DNA of 64,000 nt from contig NZ_LT670844.1 of NCBI RefSeq assembly GCF_900141755.1, forward strand, positions 6,482,501-6,546,500, read 5' to 3'. Source of the DNA: Bradyrhizobium lablabi. Lineage in GTDB: Bacteria > Pseudomonadota > Alphaproteobacteria > Rhizobiales > Xanthobacteraceae. The position numbers and the translations under genes are program-made. Positions 24,645 to 33,553 of this stretch are shown here, one piece after another (within the stretch, counting starts at the first letter, position 1; each line of letters begins with the position of its first letter). Under the pieces are notes generated by a model. That model had not been told where the DNA came from. It made no database searches and saw only the letters and a list, made by a program, of their open reading frames with translations.

Positions 24645-25829
24645 ATGCACGTTGCGGCCGTCGTCGCCGGGTTCGATCCGCAATCCGGCGGCGGACACAC
24701 GTTCGAGCGGGAGATCCTCGAAGCCCTGCGTCAGGCCGCGGCTTCGTCAGCGCACCGCTTCACCGTGCTCTGCCCGGAGCCGTCGGCCGCGGCCCTTGCG
24801 AAGGAAATGTCCGGGAGCTTGCCGGTGGTCGGGGTGCCACGCCGCACCGGACGGCTCACCGCGATGGCGTTCCGCGAGATCGAGAGCGTACGCGCGCATT
24901 GGCGCCGCCAGAGCGATATCGATCGCGTCGCAGCGGCGAACGGGATCGAGTTCGTCTGGTTCTTGAGCGCGCAGCCCGATCGCACCGACATTCCCTTCAT
25001 GACGGTGGTCTGGGACCTCCAGCATCGCGCAACGCCCTGGTTTCCGGAGATGAGCGCGGGCGGAATGTGGGACGGACGGGATTCCGTTCATCGCTGGTTC
25101 CTGCAGCGGGCCAGTAAGATCATCACCGGCACCCGGGCCGGTTGCGAGCAACTGACGCAGTACTTCCAGATTTCGGCGGAAAACATTCTGACACTCCCGC
25201 ATCCGACGCCGTCTTACGTGTTCCGCGAGAATCAAGCCGCGCCGGCGGACGCGATCGAGCGCCTGGGGATGAGGCCGCCTTACGTGCTTTATCCCGCGCA
25301 ATTCTGGCCGCACAAGAACCACGTCAATCTGTTGCTTGCGATTGCGGATCTGAAGAGAAAGGGAACGGCGGTTGCAGCCGCCTTCGTCGGCTCGGACCAG
25401 GGCAACCGCCAGTTTGTCGCGGATGTTGCGGCGCGCGAGGGAATCTCCGACCAGGTGCATTTTCTAGGTTTTGTCGAGCGGCCCGTTCTGGTTGCGCTGT
25501 ATCGGCAAGCGCTGGCGCTGACCTATGTCTCCTGGTGTGGTCCGGAAAATCTGCCCCCGCTGGAGGCGTTTGCGCTGGGCTGTCCAGTTATCGCGACGCG
25601 CGTTCCGGGCGCGGAAGAGCAGTTGGGTGATGCCGCGTTGTTTTGCGAGCCCGGCGATCCCACGAGTATTTCCGGAGCGATTGCGAAAGTTCTCGACGAT
25701 GCGGCGCTTCGCTCGCGGCTTGTCGAGGCCGGCCGCATCCGCGCCAAGCGATTTTTACCGGCCGATTTTGTCGCGGGCGCGCTGAAATTTCTCGACGAGT
25801 TTTCCGCCATTCGCCGCTGCTGGCCTTGA
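24645..25829 (+). CDS. Family GT4 (GT-B) glycosyltransferase
   Basis: 394 residues from ATG 24645. The N-terminal half has GFDPQSGGGHTFEREIL; the C-terminal half has YPAQFWPHKNHVNLL (~220) and the E-x7-E region GPENLPPLEAFALGCPVIA (~305-325) that binds the nucleotide-sugar donor. Normal length for GT4. The start lies five bases after the aminotransferase stop. Builds one linkage of the glycan; specificity unknown. Confidence 0.87.
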   Translation: MHVAAVVAGFDPQSGGGHTFEREILEALRQAAASSAHRFTVLCPEPSAAALAKEMSGSLPVVGVPRRTGRLTAMAFREIESVRAHWRRQSDIDRVAAANGIEFVWFLSAQPDRTDIPFMTVVWDLQHRATPWFPEMSAGGMWDGRDSVHRWFLQRASKIITGTRAGCEQLTQYFQISAENILTLPHPTPSYVFRENQAAPADAIERLGMRPPYVLYPAQFWPHKNHVNLLLAIADLKRKGTAVAAAFVGSDQGNRQFVADVAAREGISDQVHFLGFVERPVLVALYRQALALTYVSWCGPENLPPLEAFALGCPVIATRVPGAEEQLGDAALFCEPGDPTSISGAIAKVLDDAALRSRLVEAGRIRAKRFLPADFVAGALKFLDEFSAIRRCWP

Positions 25830-25854
25830 GCTGAAGCGATAAGCGATCTCTCCC

Positions 25855-26697
25855 GTGCGCATCTCCGTCGTCACGCCATCGCTGAACATGGCGCCGTACC
25901 TCGAGGACACCATCAAATCGGTGATCGGAAATCTGAAGGCGGGCGACGAATATTTCGTCATCGATGGCGGTTCGACCGACGGCAGCATCGACATCATTCG
26001 CCGCCATGAAGATCGCATCACCGATTGGGTCAGCGCAAGCGATGCCGGCTACGCCGACGCTCTCGCAAAAGGCTTCGCGCGGGCCAGCGGCGACATCCTG
26101 TGCTGGATCAACGCCGGCGATATGTATCTGGCCGGCGCGCTCGATGCCGCACGAAAGCGGATGACCGAGGATCTCGACATGATCTTCGGCGACGATTTTT
26201 ACATCGATGAAGCCAACAAGATATTGGCCTACAGCCGCGGATGGGTTCCGGATTTGCGGATGGCGATGTTGTATGGCGGCTGGACGCCGCTGCAGGATGC
26301 CTGCTTCTGGCGCCGCAGCCTGTATCAGAAGATCGGCGGGGTCGATCGTTCGCTGCGATATGCCGCGGACTATGACCTGTTCCTGCGCATGGCGATTGCC
26401 GGCCGCACCGGCTATGTGCCGCTCGCCTTCAGTGCCTTCCGGCGGCATGCCGGGCAGAAGTCGATCTCGGGCTCGGCGGCTTACGAGGACGAACGCAAGC
26501 GGGTCCGGGCCAGGGAAATCGGCGGATGCCGGTCCGCTTCGGCCATGAAGGCGCTCTACCGCTGCTTCACTCGGGTGGCGATGAGCGCCCGCGCCCGCCT
26601 CGCACCGCTATTGTGGCGCCGGCCGGATCTCGTGGGCAGGCTGGTTACGAGCCTGCCGTGTGCGGGTTACTGGCCGGCCGTGCCGGATCGGCTTTGA
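25855..26697 (+). CDS. Family GT2 glycosyltransferase
   Basis: 280 residues. RISVVTPSLNMAPYLEDTI opens a GT-A fold, FVIDGGSTDGS (~38-48) is the nucleotide-binding stretch, and INAGDMY (~84) stands where many GT2 enzymes have DxD, a slight variant (AGD). AADYDLFLRMA (~170) is the acceptor-side acidic motif. GTG start at 25855. Confidence 0.85.
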   Translation: MRISVVTPSLNMAPYLEDTIKSVIGNLKAGDEYFVIDGGSTDGSIDIIRRHEDRITDWVSASDAGYADALAKGFARASGDILCWINAGDMYLAGALDAARKRMTEDLDMIFGDDFYIDEANKILAYSRGWVPDLRMAMLYGGWTPLQDACFWRRSLYQKIGGVDRSLRYAADYDLFLRMAIAGRTGYVPLAFSAFRRHAGQKSISGSAAYEDERKRVRAREIGGCRSASAMKALYRCFTRVAMSARARLAPLLWRRPDLVGRLVTSLPCAGYWPAVPDRL

Positions 26698-26713
26698 GTT
26701 CGGTCGGCCTGCG

Positions 26714-27454
26714 ATGAAAGAATTTGCCAAGCGCTGGATCGGCGCGATCGTCGACTGGCGCCGCCTGGTCTCGCTGCGATATCTTCCGCGCTATGTGGCG
26801 GACTGGCTCGCGTTTCGCCGGCAGGCCGGATCCTGGTCCGTCAAAGCCGCCGACTCCTATCCCTGCCTCGCGGACCGGCTGTCGGCGACACCGTTCGATC
26901 CGCATTACTTCTATCAGGGCAACTGGCTTGCCCGGCGGCTGGCGGACGCCAGGCCGCGCCAGCATGTCGACATCGGGTCGAGCGTGCTGACGGTGGGCGT
27001 GCTTTCCGCCCATGTGCCGACCATCTTTGTCGATTACCGGCCGCTCGTCGTCCGCCAAAGCGGATTGAACTGCGTCGCGGCCGATATCAATCGTCTGCCG
27101 TTCGCGGACCGCTCGGTGGCAAGCCTGTCCTGTCTGCATGTGATCGAGCACATCGGCCTCGGGCGATACGGCGATCCTGTCAATGCCGACGGGGCCCGGC
27201 TCGCCGCGGAGGAGTTGCAGCGCCTGGTCGGCGAAGGGGGTACGCTTTATCTGTCAACGCCGATCGGCCGGGAGAGGGTCTGCTTCAATGCGCATCGCGT
27301 GTTCGCGCCGGCCACGATCCTGTCGCTATTTGCGCAGCTCAGATTGACCAATTTCTCCTATGTCTCGGACGATGGCACGCTGCATCAGGACACGGCTCCG
27401 GCGCTGGTTCCGCAGCTCGACTATGGCTGCGGTTTCTTCGAGTTCCGGCGGTAA
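26714..27454 (+). CDS. DUF268-like methyltransferase-related protein
   Basis: 246 residues from ATG 26714. HVDIGSSVLTVGVLSAH (~85-100), VDYRPL and SLSCLHVIEHIGLGRYGD (~125-142) follow the pattern of DUF268 proteins, which have a Rossmann core related to SAM methyltransferases and occur in surface-glycan loci. The glycine-rich motif I is less canonical (DIGSS) than in true methyltransferases, so activity is uncertain. Another methyltransferase follows. Confidence 0.72.
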   Translation: MKEFAKRWIGAIVDWRRLVSLRYLPRYVADWLAFRRQAGSWSVKAADSYPCLADRLSATPFDPHYFYQGNWLARRLADARPRQHVDIGSSVLTVGVLSAHVPTIFVDYRPLVVRQSGLNCVAADINRLPFADRSVASLSCLHVIEHIGLGRYGDPVNADGARLAAEELQRLVGEGGTLYLSTPIGRERVCFNAHRVFAPATILSLFAQLRLTNFSYVSDDGTLHQDTAPALVPQLDYGCGFFEFRR

Positions 27455-27481
27455 CGCGGTTCGGTTGTCTTTGGGGACGTC

Positions 27482-28234
27482 TTGTTAGTGCTGTCAGCCC
27501 TGCGCCGCCGCTTTGCGAGCAGCGATCTGTTCGCTTTCAACCTGCGCAATCGCGACCGCTGGATCGCCGAGCAGGCCGCGAGTGTGCCCAAGGGATCGAA
27601 GGTGCTCGATGTCGGGGCCGGGTCGGCGCCATACCGTGCGCTGTTTGCACATTGCGACTACAAGACCCAGGATTTCGCCCAGCTGAAAAACGATCAGCTG
27701 CGGCACGGCGGCTACGCTCCGATCGATTTTGTCTGCGAGGCGAACGCCATTCCCGTACCCGATGCGTGTTTCGACGTCATCATTTGCACCGAGGTGCTGG
27801 AGCACGTTCCCGAACCGATTGCCGTGTTGAAGGAATTCGGCCGGATCATCGCGACCGGCGGCCGCCTGATCCTGACCGCGCCGCTCGGGTCAGGCATTCA
27901 TCAGGAGCCGTATCATTTCTATGGCGGCTATACGCCGTATTGGTACCGGCGGTTTCTGCAGGAGGCCGGATTCGATTGCATTGCCGTAACCGCCAATGCC
28001 GGCACCTTGCGCCATGTCGCGCAGGAAACCATCCGGTTTGCACGTATGACGCGCCCGCTCGGCTTTGCCGCACCATGGCATATTCAGTTGCTGTGGTTGC
28101 CGTTCTGGCTCGTTCTCGCGCCCGTTCTCGCGCTCGGCGTTCCGCTGGCGGCGAAACTACTTGACCGGTTCGATCGCGAGCAGCGCTTTACCGTCGGCTA
28201 TCACGTGACGGCCATCCGTCAGCGCGCCGCCTGA
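27482..28234 (+). CDS. Class I SAM-dependent methyltransferase with C-terminal hydrophobic region
   Basis: 250 residues. SKVLDVGAGSAPYRALF (~39-55) is motif I and DVIICTEVLEHVPEP the post-motif. Near the C-terminus, WLPFWLVLAPVLALGVPL (~202-219) could be a membrane segment, placing the enzyme at the inner membrane where lipid-linked glycans are made. The start is TTG 27482 or GTG 27488; no ATG fits. Confidence 0.78.
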   Translation: MLVLSALRRRFASSDLFAFNLRNRDRWIAEQAASVPKGSKVLDVGAGSAPYRALFAHCDYKTQDFAQLKNDQLRHGGYAPIDFVCEANAIPVPDACFDVIICTEVLEHVPEPIAVLKEFGRIIATGGRLILTAPLGSGIHQEPYHFYGGYTPYWYRRFLQEAGFDCIAVTANAGTLRHVAQETIRFARMTRPLGFAAPWHIQLLWLPFWLVLAPVLALGVPLAAKLLDRFDREQRFTVGYHVTAIRQRAA

Positions 28235-28237
28235 TCC

Positions 28238-29458
28238 ATGAAAATCCTGTGCGTGTTGAGCCGTTATGCCTATGGCAAGCCGGAGCGCGGCGAAAATTAC
28301 GATTACGTCCATTTCGTTCCGGCGTTCGAGCGGCTGGGGCACGAGGTTTCTTTCTTCGATTCGGGCGACCGCTCGCTGCATGGCGATTTCGCCGATCTCA
28401 ACATGGCGCTGCTCGATCGGGTCGCGCGCTTTCGTCCCGACCTGATCTTCTGCGTGCTGATGCACTACGAAATCTGGTTCGAGACCCTCGATCTGATCCG
28501 CCAGGCAAGCCCGGCGGTCGTCGTCAACTGGGGAACCGACGATTCCTGGAAGTTCGCCCAGGCCTCGCGGTTCTTCGCCGAACACGTCGATCTGCATGTG
28601 ACCACCGATCGTGCGGCGGCGGAGACCGCGCCGTCACGCGGCCTTGGCAATGTGTTTCTCTCGCAATGGGCGGCCTCAGCGGCGACATCGCTTGAGCCGT
28701 GCTCGTCGCAATCCTGCCATTACGACGTCAGCTTCGTAGGCTCCATGTATGGCTATCGCGCCGAGTGGATCGCGGCGCTCCGCGCAAGCGGCATCGCGGT
28801 GTCGTGCTTCGGCCATGGCACCGAGAACGGCGTCGTCAGCGCGGCGGAAATTCCGGAGATTTTCCGGGCCTCCCGCATTTCGCTGAACTTTTCGGGCTCG
28901 GGTCAAAATCCAGGCGGCGCAGGCAGCCTCGATCAGCGCCAGATCAAGGCACGAACGTTTGAGGTGCCGGGGGCAGGCGGCTTTCTGTTGACGGAAGTTG
29001 CACCCGAACTGGAACAATATTTTGCCGTCGGCAGCGAGATTGCGGTGTTTACTTCGCCGGGCGAACTCGTCGAGAAAGCGCGCCATTATCTTGATCACCC
29101 CGGCGAGCGCGACGTCATCGCGCGGGCCGGTCACGCGCGGGTGATAACCGAGCATACCTACGAACGGCGCATTTCCGAAATCCTGGAAAAACTCCGGCCG
29201 CTCCAGGCCGCGCGAAAAACTCAGCTATGGGCTCTCTCGGTCGATGCGCTCGCGGCGGCTGTCGAGCAGCATCGCCATAAAGGTTTTGCCGGAAGGCTCC
29301 GCTCGCTGTTGATCGCCGCTTTCTCGCTTGTGTTCGGGAGCGAACGCGGCCCGCGCGCGGCGCGACGATTTAGCTATGAGCTTTCATGGCGGCTCGCGGG
29401 CGCGACGACCTATCGCGCGCGGGGCTTGCCGGGCCGGCTGTTCTACGCCGAGAGCTGA
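28238..29458 (+). CDS. CgeB-like GT-B glycosyltransferase
   Basis: 406 residues. The N-terminal half (LCVLSRYAYGKPERGENYDY, then RPDLIFCVL) and the C-terminal half (ASRISLNFSGSG, KARTFEVPGAGGFLLTEVAP at ~245-265) match the CgeB/Glyco_trans_1_2 group. A C-terminal ~80-residue helical tail is extra. ATG 28238, three bases after the previous stop. Part of the run of sugar transferases that assembles the glycan. Confidence 0.8.
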   Translation: MKILCVLSRYAYGKPERGENYDYVHFVPAFERLGHEVSFFDSGDRSLHGDFADLNMALLDRVARFRPDLIFCVLMHYEIWFETLDLIRQASPAVVVNWGTDDSWKFAQASRFFAEHVDLHVTTDRAAAETAPSRGLGNVFLSQWAASAATSLEPCSSQSCHYDVSFVGSMYGYRAEWIAALRASGIAVSCFGHGTENGVVSAAEIPEIFRASRISLNFSGSGQNPGGAGSLDQRQIKARTFEVPGAGGFLLTEVAPELEQYFAVGSEIAVFTSPGELVEKARHYLDHPGERDVIARAGHARVITEHTYERRISEILEKLRPLQAARKTQLWALSVDALAAAVEQHRHKGFAGRLRSLLIAAFSLVFGSERGPRAARRFSYELSWRLAGATTYRARGLPGRLFYAES

Positions 29459-29460
29459 GC

Positions 29461-30357
29461 TTGTCCCAAGCATCGCATCAGGACGAGCGCCCGCTGGTGT
29501 CCGTCATCATGGCCATGCGCAACGCCGCGGAGACGATCGGCAGCGCCGTGCGCTCGATCCAGCTGCAGACGCTGCAGGATTGGGAACTGATCGTCATCGA
29601 CGATGGCTCCATCGACCAAGGCGCAGCGATGGTCCGGACGTTCGACGATCCGCGCATCCGGCTGGTTTGCGAGGCTTCCGGCGCCGGGCTTGCGATGCGG
29701 CTGAACCAGGCCGTGGCGCTGAGCCGTGGGGTTTTCATCGCCCGCATGGATGCTGATGATGTTTGCTTTCCGGATCGGCTTGCGCGGCAGATTGATCGAT
29801 TGCGACAGGAGCCACAGCTTGATGTCCTCGGGTGTGGGGCCGTGGTTTTTAACCGCAACGCCCGGCTTGTCGGCGAATTGCCGGTCGGTCTGTCACATCA
29901 AGAAATTACGGCACAGCCTTTTCGCGGCTTTCCTTTTCCGCACCCGACCTGGTGCGGCCGCGCGGAATGGTTTCGCAAGCACCCGTATGATGCGCGACTG
30001 ATGAAAACCCAGGATCAGGATTTGCTGCTGCGGACTTTCAGAACCAGCCGCTTCGCCGCACTCGATGAAGTGTTGATGGGGTATCGTCAGGACGCACTGG
30101 AGCTAGCCAAGATGCTGTTGGGGCGGCGGATGTTCATCGGTTCGTTGTGGAGATATGCGCGGCATTCCGGAGAGTTTTTGCCCGTCTGGAAGGGGATCGC
30201 GATGCAGCTCGTCAAGGGAGGTGTGGACGTTGCGACCATTGGTCTGGGCCTCAACCGGTTGGCTCAGCAAAACCGGCTGAAGCCGGTTCGTCCCGCGGTC
30301 GCGAAACAATGGCAGGATTTGCAGGCGCGTCTCGGCCGCGCCGGGGAAATAGACTGA
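29461..30357 (+). CDS. Family GT2 glycosyltransferase
   Basis: 298 residues if TTG 29461 is used, two bases after the upstream stop; the frame is open further 5' inside the CgeB-like gene, so the start is uncertain. VSVIMAMRNAAETIGSAVRS begins the GT-A fold, LIVIDDGSID is the nucleotide site and IARMDADDVCFPDRL the DxD motif (~92-94). KTQDQDLLLRTF is the acceptor-side motif. The stop shares one base with the next ATG (TGATG). Confidence 0.83.
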   Translation: MSQASHQDERPLVSVIMAMRNAAETIGSAVRSIQLQTLQDWELIVIDDGSIDQGAAMVRTFDDPRIRLVCEASGAGLAMRLNQAVALSRGVFIARMDADDVCFPDRLARQIDRLRQEPQLDVLGCGAVVFNRNARLVGELPVGLSHQEITAQPFRGFPFPHPTWCGRAEWFRKHPYDARLMKTQDQDLLLRTFRTSRFAALDEVLMGYRQDALELAKMLLGRRMFIGSLWRYARHSGEFLPVWKGIAMQLVKGGVDVATIGLGLNRLAQQNRLKPVRPAVAKQWQDLQARLGRAGEID

Positions 30358-32324
30358 TGTGCGGGATCGCAGGGCTGTTCCGCCCGGGCGGCGGCGACGA
30401 AAGCGCGCTCGCCGGCTACGCGAAGCGGATGGCGGACGCGCTCGCCCATCGCGGCCCCGATGCCGGCGGCGTCTGGACCAATGCCGCCGCAGGCGTGGCT
30501 TTCGGCCACCGCCGGCTGTCGATCCTCGATCTGTCTGAGGCCGGCGCCCAGCCGATGCGCAGCGAGTGCGGCCGCTTCACCGTCACCTTCAACGGGGAAA
30601 TCTATAATCATCTCGATATTCGCAGCGAGCTCGAGGCAGACGGCGCCGGGGCGAACTGGCGCGGGCATTCCGATACGGAGACGCTGTTGTATGCGGTCCG
30701 GCACTGGGGCGTGGCCGGCGCGCTGCAGCGCCTTATCGGCATGTTCGCCTTCGCGCTGTGGGACGAGAAAGAGCGCATGCTCGCGCTGTGCCGCGATCGC
30801 TTCGGCGAGAAGCCGTTGTTCTATGGATGGTGCGGCGGCGATCTCGTCTTTGCTTCCGAACTGAAGGCGCTGGCGGTTCATCCGGAATGGTCGCCGTCAC
30901 TGGACCGTACGGCGCTGACGGCGTTCATTCGGTATTCCTACGTTCCGGCGCCGTCGACCATCTGGCAGGGCATCAGGAAAATTCCATCCGCGTCGTTTGT
31001 GACGTTTGCCGCCGATGCGTCACCGGGATCGATGCCGGAATCAGTTCCCTACTGGTCGCACCGGGAACAGGTCGTCGCAGCACAGGGCGCACGCATCGGC
31101 AATGAGGCCGAGGCGAGCGAAGAACTGCAGCGGCTGTTGTCGATCGCGATCAAGCGCCAATGCCTGTCGGATGTGCCGCTCGGGGCGTTTCTGTCGGGCG
31201 GCATCGATTCCTCGACCATCGTCGCGCTGATGCAGGCGCAGGCGAGCCAGCCGGTGCGGACCTTCACGATCGGCTTTGCCAACAGCGCGTTCAACGAGGC
31301 CGACGACGCACGCAAGGTCGCCTCGCATCTCGGCACCTCGCACACCGAACTTACGGTCGATCCGAAGACCGCCATGGACGTGATCCCCACGCTGCCGCGG
31401 ATGTATGACGAGCCGTTCGCCGACTCCTCGCAAATTCCGACCCATCTGGTGGCCGCACTGGCACGTCAGCACGTCACCGTGGCGCTGTCCGGCGATGCCG
31501 GCGACGAGCTGTTCGGCGGCTACAACCGGCATGTCTGGGGCGGCCAATTGGACGCCCGGTTCGGCAAGATGCCGGCTCCGCTCAGGCGGGTCGCGAGCGC
31601 GCTGCTGAATGCGGTCTCGCCGGAGCCGGCCGGCAGCCTCGCACGTTTGGCGGAGCCGTTGCTGCCGTCGCGGCTGCGGGTCCGCAGGGCCGGGGATCAG
31701 GTGGCAAAGCTCGCGCGCATCATCGGCTCGAAATCATTCGACGATATGTATCAATTGCTCTGTTCGATCGACAGCGATCCGTCGCAAACGGTGCTGCACG
31801 GCGACGAGCGCGCCGACTGGTCGACTGGCGAGATGAACAAGGTGACAGGCCCGCTCGATCCGCTCGATCGCATGACGCTTGCGGATTCGCTCAGCTATCT
31901 GACCGACGATATTTTGCAGAAAGTGGACCGGGCGGCGATGGCGGTGAGCCTCGAGACGCGGGTGCCGTTCCTCGACAAGGATGTCGTCGAATTCGCCGCG
32001 AAGATCCCGCCGCACATGAAGGTTCGCGCCGGGCGGGGCAAATGGCTGGTGCGGCAGGTGCTCTATCAGCATGTCCCGGCGGCCTTGATCGATCGGCCGA
32101 AGGCCGGCTTCAGCATTCCGCTCGACGACTGGCTTCGCGGTGCGCTGAAAGCGTGGGCCAGCGATCTTTTGTCACCGGACCGATTGCGCCGGCAGGGATT
32201 GTTCGACCCAAAGCGCGTCGAGCAAAAGCTTGGCGAGCATATGAGCGGCCGCCGCAATCACGGCTATTGGCTCTGGAATGTGTTGATGGCGGAGGCCTGG
32301 CACGACGCGTGGTGCGCGCAATGA
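30357..32324 (+). CDS. asnB: Asparagine synthase (glutamine-hydrolysing), second AsnB
   Basis: 655 residues from ATG 30357. MCGIAGLFRPGG has the catalytic Cys2; HRGPDAGG, FNGEIYNH and DRFGEKPLF complete the glutaminase domain. The synthetase domain has FLSGGIDSS (~280), SGDAGDELFGGY and TRVPFLDKD. This is the full-length layout of the AsnB group common in exopolysaccharide loci. It differs clearly from the AsnB at 8501 and is not coupled to an amidotransferase, so it may amidate a different uronic acid or simply make asparagine. Last gene of this + strand run. Confidence 0.88.
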   Translation: MCGIAGLFRPGGGDESALAGYAKRMADALAHRGPDAGGVWTNAAAGVAFGHRRLSILDLSEAGAQPMRSECGRFTVTFNGEIYNHLDIRSELEADGAGANWRGHSDTETLLYAVRHWGVAGALQRLIGMFAFALWDEKERMLALCRDRFGEKPLFYGWCGGDLVFASELKALAVHPEWSPSLDRTALTAFIRYSYVPAPSTIWQGIRKIPSASFVTFAADASPGSMPESVPYWSHREQVVAAQGARIGNEAEASEELQRLLSIAIKRQCLSDVPLGAFLSGGIDSSTIVALMQAQASQPVRTFTIGFANSAFNEADDARKVASHLGTSHTELTVDPKTAMDVIPTLPRMYDEPFADSSQIPTHLVAALARQHVTVALSGDAGDELFGGYNRHVWGGQLDARFGKMPAPLRRVASALLNAVSPEPAGSLARLAEPLLPSRLRVRRAGDQVAKLARIIGSKSFDDMYQLLCSIDSDPSQTVLHGDERADWSTGEMNKVTGPLDPLDRMTLADSLSYLTDDILQKVDRAAMAVSLETRVPFLDKDVVEFAAKIPPHMKVRAGRGKWLVRQVLYQHVPAALIDRPKAGFSIPLDDWLRGALKAWASDLLSPDRLRRQGLFDPKRVEQKLGEHMSGRRNHGYWLWNVLMAEAWHDAWCAQ

Positions 32325-32382
32325 CGACCCAAGATCGCGTCACGGAAATCGGCCGGTCGAGATCCGGGCTCTTGGGCGAGCT

Positions 32383-33348
32383 CTAGAATTCTTCCCTTAC
32401 TTCGCTCACCTCCATCGGCGCGGAAGTCTTCTCCGCGCTGAAGATCCAGACCAGCCCTCCGACGCAACCCACGATGAATGACACCGCGCCAAACAAAATC
32501 GAAACCACCGTTCCATCCGTTTGCGCCAGCCCCGCGTAGCCAAACGCGACCATCATCGTCGCCTCGCGTACCCCCCAGCCCGCGATCGAGATCGGCATCA
32601 TGGTGATCAGCATGATCGGAGGGATCAGCAAGAATAATTGCTCGAAATCGGCGGGCGCCGAAATCGAGCGAACGGCGCACCAGGCGATCACCACGGCCAG
32701 CACGTGGATCGAGAGCGACAACACGGCGATCTTCGGCCCGCTCCGCCGGTCGAAGATCACCTTGTTGGCGATGACCGAACAGGCGTGGACATGTCTGGTC
32801 GGCCACCAGGTCTTCAGCCAGTTCCACGGCAGGTGACCGAGCAAAAGAAAGCCCAAGCCGCCCGCGAGCGCCGCGAAATCGACAAGCACAAGCGCGAGCC
32901 GGCCGTTATGGTCGGCGATCATGCCGTAGCTCCACGGCAGGCTGGCGACGATGATCAGGGCCAGTGCGATCAGCCCGATGGCCCGATCGGTCAATATCGA
33001 ATAGGTCGCCGCGCGCCACCCTGCGCCGGTGCGGTTGACGAGCCAGAGGCGCACCGCGTCGCCGCCAATCGAGGAGGGCAGCGTCTGATTGAAAAACGCG
33101 CCGATCATGTTGTAGCGGAAGGCCTGCAGATCGGTCAGCGGTGCCCGGCATAGTTGCGAGATTTCACGCCAGCGCAATGCGCCGATGAAGATCTGAACCA
33201 CCGTTACCAAGAGGGCGAGCGCGATCCAGCCGAGATTGATCTGGCTAAGGCGCGACTGAATTGCCGTAAAATTGATCCCGCGCAGCGCCAAATAAAGCAG
33301 CGCCAGCGACACCAGAATTCGGATAGACAAAACAAGAAACGGACGCAT
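32383..33348 (-). CDS. Lysylphosphatidylglycerol synthase-like (UPF0104/YbhN) integral membrane protein
   Basis: 321 residues with about eight hydrophobic segments (e.g. ILVSLALLYLALRG, LGWIALALLVTVVQIFIGAL). NQTLPSSIGGDAVRLW (~88-103) and ISIAGWGVREATMM (~255) are the two conserved stretches of the LPG_synthase_TM/UPF0104 family. Its members sit in or flip lipids in the inner membrane, and related proteins are frequent in surface-glycan loci, but no activity can be assigned. It is convergent with the AsnB gene (58 bp between stops) and divergent from the nucleotide-sugar dehydrogenase; the 205-bp gap should hold promoters for both, though I see no convincing boxes. Confidence 0.8.
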   Translation of the reverse strand: MRPFLVLSIRILVSLALLYLALRGINFTAIQSRLSQINLGWIALALLVTVVQIFIGALRWREISQLCRAPLTDLQAFRYNMIGAFFNQTLPSSIGGDAVRLWLVNRTGAGWRAATYSILTDRAIGLIALALIIVASLPWSYGMIADHNGRLALVLVDFAALAGGLGFLLLGHLPWNWLKTWWPTRHVHACSVIANKVIFDRRSGPKIAVLSLSIHVLAVVIAWCAVRSISAPADFEQLFLLIPPIMLITMMPISIAGWGVREATMMVAFGYAGLAQTDGTVVSILFGAVSFIVGCVGGLVWIFSAEKTSAPMEVSEVREEF

Positions 33349-33553
33349 TCCAGGCCGTGTTCGCTGATTGGTTAAAATGATCGAAGGCGAGTGCGCCGGG
33401 CGCTCCTTCCCCGCCTTGGTATGGCTTTAGCGCCGCCAAGGCAATAACCCTGGCAAAGACGGCCCGCACACCCCTTGCGGTGCCCACGGTGCGGCGGCTA
33501 AACAGTCGGCGGAACCGCGTCAAGGGGGTCCCGAGAGGCTGGAATATCATTTG